Below the pieces are notes generated by a model. That model was not told where the DNA came from. It searched no databases and was given only the letters and a program-made list of their open reading frames with translations. The position numbers and the translations under genes were made by a program. Below, piece by piece: positions 39,759 to 42,317 of a stretch of 42,317 nucleotides of DNA. The stretch is from the NCBI RefSeq assembly GCF_900167415.1, contig NZ_FUWU01000026.1, forward strand, positions 1-42,317. The letters are read 5' to 3'. Origin of the DNA: Fibrobacter intestinalis (lineage in GTDB: Bacteria > Fibrobacterota > Fibrobacteria > Fibrobacterales > Fibrobacteraceae). The first letter of the stretch is position 1. Every line of letters begins with the position of its first letter.

Positions 39759-40597
39759 GCGAAGCGCGCGGTTTCAGTCTGCTTGAAAGGTTTGAACTCA
39801 AGTATCACATTCCTGTGTCCCTCGCCGACGAAATCGGGGATTTTCTGAAACCTTATTGCGAAGAGGATTTCTATTCCAAAAAGACGCCGGGCGGGTTTTA
39901 CTGGATTACGAATTTGTATCTGGATTCCCCGCGGTGGACTTTTCTTAGTTGGAAAAAAGCGGGCAAGTTGGACCGGTTCAATATGCGGGTGCGCTGTTAC
40001 GGCGAACATCCGGACAACGAGGGCTCTTTCCATTTTGAAGTCAAGCGGAAAGTGGCGAATGTCGGCTATAAAAGTCGAGGAACGATTAAAGGCGTGAATC
40101 CTTCTTTTGTGTGGTCCCATCCCGAAGAGGAGTGGCCCTGCAAAACGGAAACGGACAAAATGTATGTGCGTCAGTTTATCGGCAAAACGCATATTTATAA
40201 TGCGCAACCGAGGCTTTTGACGCAATACAAAAGGCGCGCCTGGTTTGGCTTGAACGAGGAATATTCCCGGGTGACAATCGACATGGGGATGCGCTTTCGC
40301 GAAGAAAATGGATTTGATTACAGCGTCGATTCGGCGGAGATGTGGTCCACCAGCCTGCCGCGATTTTTTCAAAGGGATTGCAACGCCGTTTTGGAATTGA
40401 AGTGCCCCGCTTTACAGGTGCCGTTCTGGATGCTCGATTTGATTCACCGGTTCAATTTAAAACATGGAGCGTTTTCTAAATTCGGGAATGCTGCCGCCGA
40501 ATGGAAGCGGGTTTATGAAAATCCCCGAGATTTTCGTGACGCGCGTTTCCCTTATCTGGCTGGCGATTTTGAAGATTCCAAGGAGGTTTTCGCATGA
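39755..40597 (+). CDS. VTC-domain polyphosphate polymerase-like protein
   Basis: A 280-residue cytosolic triphosphate-tunnel enzyme with no membrane helix. The family's tunnel residues are visible: ERFELKY (Lys16), MRVRCY (Arg78, Arg80), FEVKRK (Glu95, Lys97, Lys99), QYKRRAW (Arg160/161), SRVTIDM (Arg172, Asp176), LELK (metal-site Glu214, Lys216) and FSKFG (Lys242), matching yeast Vtc4 positions by eye. Yeast Vtc4 makes polyphosphate from ATP and passes it through a membrane. All catalytic-type positions appear kept, so an active polymerase or polyphosphate-binding enzyme is likely. It is coupled by ATGA overlaps to TolC and the lamin-tail lipoprotein. Confidence 0.9.
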   Translation: MSEARGFSLLERFELKYHIPVSLADEIGDFLKPYCEEDFYSKKTPGGFYWITNLYLDSPRWTFLSWKKAGKLDRFNMRVRCYGEHPDNEGSFHFEVKRKVANVGYKSRGTIKGVNPSFVWSHPEEEWPCKTETDKMYVRQFIGKTHIYNAQPRLLTQYKRRAWFGLNEEYSRVTIDMGMRFREENGFDYSVDSAEMWSTSLPRFFQRDCNAVLELKCPALQVPFWMLDLIHRFNLKHGAFSKFGNAAAEWKRVYENPRDFRDARFPYLAGDFEDSKEVFA

Positions 40598-42159
40598 AAA
40601 AAGAATGGCGGTTACCGTTTTCGACGGTGACTTTGACAGCGGCTTTTGCCTTCGCTTTTATCGGTTGCAGTGACAGCAGCAGCGGAAAGACGCGGGAAGT
40701 GGGAATTGCCGCGATGACTTGCACCGAACTGATGTACAATCCAGCGCCCGGCTATCCGGAATTTGTCGAACTCAAGCTGACGGGGAAATCGCTTTCCAGT
40801 ATGTCGGCGGTCAATTTGCGTTTGGACGGTGCCGTGCAGTATTCTTTTCCCGATGAACCTTTGGATGTCGATGAAATTATCGTCGTGACGGAAGATGCGT
40901 CGCTTTTCCGGGAGAAATATCCCTCTTTCACGGGACGGCTTTTCCAATGGGACGCCGGGTATAAACTTTCCAATTCAGGAGATGTTTTGGAAATCAAATT
41001 GGACGGGAAGGGGGATTTTGACGCCCGCTTTGACAACAATCCGCCTTGGCCGAGCCTTGCCGACGGAAACGGCAGCTCCCTCGTTTTCATTGGAGACAAT
41101 CCCGCTTATGCGGAATCCTGGGCGGCGAGCAAAACCCCGAACGGAAATCCGGGCTCTGCGGAAGACCCGTATTATGCTGCATCGTCGGTGCGCATCAACG
41201 AAATCATGCCGTATCATGGCGGCGAATCGGAATCGTGGATAGAATTTTACAATGCGGGTTCTGCGGAAGCGGATATCGGCGGTTGGAAACTCGTCCGTGC
41301 CGATGTCAAAGACAGCGTGCGTTTCATCCCGGCGGGCACGAAAATTCCGGCAGGCGGCTATGCCGTTCTGGATGCTTTGGAAAATGAATCGGGCGAATTG
41401 GACAGCGTTTCCTTTGTGGCTCGGGGCGAAGCGGTTTACTTGCGGGAAGTGCAAGCGGGAAAGGCGACTGGCGTGGAATCCGGCTTGGAATATGCTGCGG
41501 TTCTTCCGGGGCATTCTGCGGGCGTGATTTCGCTTTCCGACGAGACGAGCCAGCAGGGAATGCTGCAAAAACCGACAAAGGGTGCAGCCAATTCGGAAAT
41601 TTCCCTGGGGCCGCTTTTCATCAGCGAAGTCTTTTACAATCCTCTTGATGGCGACGTGGAATTTTTGGAAATCGTTAACAACTCGGATTCTTCCGTCACT
41701 CTCCGCGCCATGCTGAATACGCTATTCGTCGGTTGGAAAATTTCGGGAGTCGGTTTTGAATTCGGGGAGAGCAATGTGCTTTTGCCGCAGGAAGTCGCCG
41801 TTCTTATTCCTACCAATTATACGGCAGCCGACGGATTTTCTTCGGTTCCCGTAACGGTGGAAGAATTTCGCGCCAAATGGAAGTTGCCCGAATCGCTGCA
41901 GATTTTCCAGTATGCGGGAAAACTTTCCAATCGCGGGGAAAAAATCTCCGTGGAAAATCCGCTGGAAATCGCCAAGAATTTGAAAGATTCTTCGGTCGTC
42001 TATTATCAGGTTTCCGATGCGATACTTTACTCGGATCGGGGGCTTTGGCCCGAAGACGCGGACGGTTACGGTTACAGCCTCCATCGTCGGGATTACGCGG
42101 TTTCGGGTTACGAGCCGTCGAATTGGGATGCGAAGGAGCCTACTCCGGGCAAAATCTGA
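40594..42159 (+). CDS. Lipoprotein with three lamin-tail domains
   Basis: A 521-residue envelope lipoprotein. The signal peptide ends in FIGC (Cys25), followed by a Ser-rich linker. Three lamin-tail (LTD) Ig-like domains follow: about 38-190 (CTELMYNPAPGYPEFVEL), 198-335 (VRINEIMPYHGGESESWIEFYN) and 340-515 (LFISEVFYNPLDGDVEFLEI). Each starts with the LTD pattern I-x-E-h-x-Y/P...E-hEh. SxS after the Cys gives no inner-membrane retention Asp at +2, so outer-membrane location is plausible. Bacterial LTD proteins are often near membrane hydrolases or CotH kinases; no CotH is present here. The start overlaps the VTC stop. It is the last gene of the operon. Confidence 0.87.
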   Translation: MKKEWRLPFSTVTLTAAFAFAFIGCSDSSSGKTREVGIAAMTCTELMYNPAPGYPEFVELKLTGKSLSSMSAVNLRLDGAVQYSFPDEPLDVDEIIVVTEDASLFREKYPSFTGRLFQWDAGYKLSNSGDVLEIKLDGKGDFDARFDNNPPWPSLADGNGSSLVFIGDNPAYAESWAASKTPNGNPGSAEDPYYAASSVRINEIMPYHGGESESWIEFYNAGSAEADIGGWKLVRADVKDSVRFIPAGTKIPAGGYAVLDALENESGELDSVSFVARGEAVYLREVQAGKATGVESGLEYAAVLPGHSAGVISLSDETSQQGMLQKPTKGAANSEISLGPLFISEVFYNPLDGDVEFLEIVNNSDSSVTLRAMLNTLFVGWKISGVGFEFGESNVLLPQEVAVLIPTNYTAADGFSSVPVTVEEFRAKWKLPESLQIFQYAGKLSNRGEKISVENPLEIAKNLKDSSVVYYQVSDAILYSDRGLWPEDADGYGYSLHRRDYAVSGYEPSNWDAKEPTPGKI

Positions 42160-42274
42160 ATTTCAACGGCTTCTAAAATCTGACCGCTAACTAACCACTA
42201 GCTAGTCCTCCCTTAAAATCTCGTCCAACCCGCATAACTATTGGGGAAAATTGATTTCTACCCTGTGAAAATAT

Positions 42275-42317
42275 TGCAAGGTTTTCTAAAATATGACTGA
42301 AAACCTTGCATTTTTTT
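42275..42317 (+). terminator. Terminator after the VTC operon
   Basis: A perfect 12-bp stem TGCAAGGTTTTC / GAAAACCTTGCA with a 12-nt loop and seven T at the window edge. It lies 115 bases past the lipoprotein stop. Between them is a short copy of the CTAACTAACCACTAG-type intergenic repeat. Confidence 0.85.

Overview
The window looks like chromosome of a Gram-negative, plant-fibre-degrading bacterium of the Fibrobacter type (Fibrobacterota, FCB superphylum). The basis is two tandem GH45 endoglucanase lipoproteins with poly-serine linkers, a GH10 xylanase with a CBM6-like module and a Fibrobacter-style basic C-terminal domain, TolC and YidC proteins of a two-membrane envelope, and two promoters with a Bacteroidota-like TAnnTTTG -7 element. 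The genus is an inference from gene content, not from a marker-gene comparison.

Layout. 1-4.8 kb: ahcY (-), then rpmH-rnpA-yidD-yidC (+), without dnaA. 4.9-9.7 kb (-): a tolC-hlyD-permease-permease exporter operon lacking an ATPase gene. 9.9-15.6 kb (+): GH45, GH45 and GH10 plant cell wall hydrolases. 15.9-18.0 kb (-): a small coiled-coil protein, an M23/LytM protein and a HAD phosphatase. 18.1-19.4 kb (+): a 48-residue membrane peptide and dnaN. 19.4-25.3 kb: an OLD-family nuclease (-), KtrAB potassium uptake (-), a BASS-family transporter (+), and two small heat-shock proteins (-) behind a textbook sigma-54 promoter. 25.6-26.1 kb: a non-coding, hairpin-rich mosaic element. 26.3-29.5 kb: RNase G (-), then a ferredoxin and a geranylgeranyl-reductase-family flavoprotein (+). 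29.9-36.5 kb: an outer-membrane barrel protein (-), glycogen phosphorylase, PRPP synthetase and NhaA (+). 36.7-42.2 kb (+): a tightly coupled five-gene operon DUF4956 / HlyD / TolC / VTC polyphosphate-polymerase domain / lamin-tail lipoprotein.

The last operon is the best candidate for an undescribed system. A VTC-type polymerase with its expected polyphosphate-binding residues is coupled, mostly by ATGA overlaps, to a membrane protein, a periplasmic adaptor, an outer-membrane channel and a three-domain surface-type lipoprotein. This suggests synthesis of a polyanion (perhaps polyphosphate) linked to its export across both membranes. That function is inferred and untested.

Intergenic DNA carries a recurrent set of short repeats of two kinds: a GAGCCTGYCGAAG-type palindromic motif, and CAGTTATCAGTT / CTAATCCCTAAC phrases. 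They recur at about eight sites. No tRNA, rRNA, CRISPR array or intact insertion sequence was seen.
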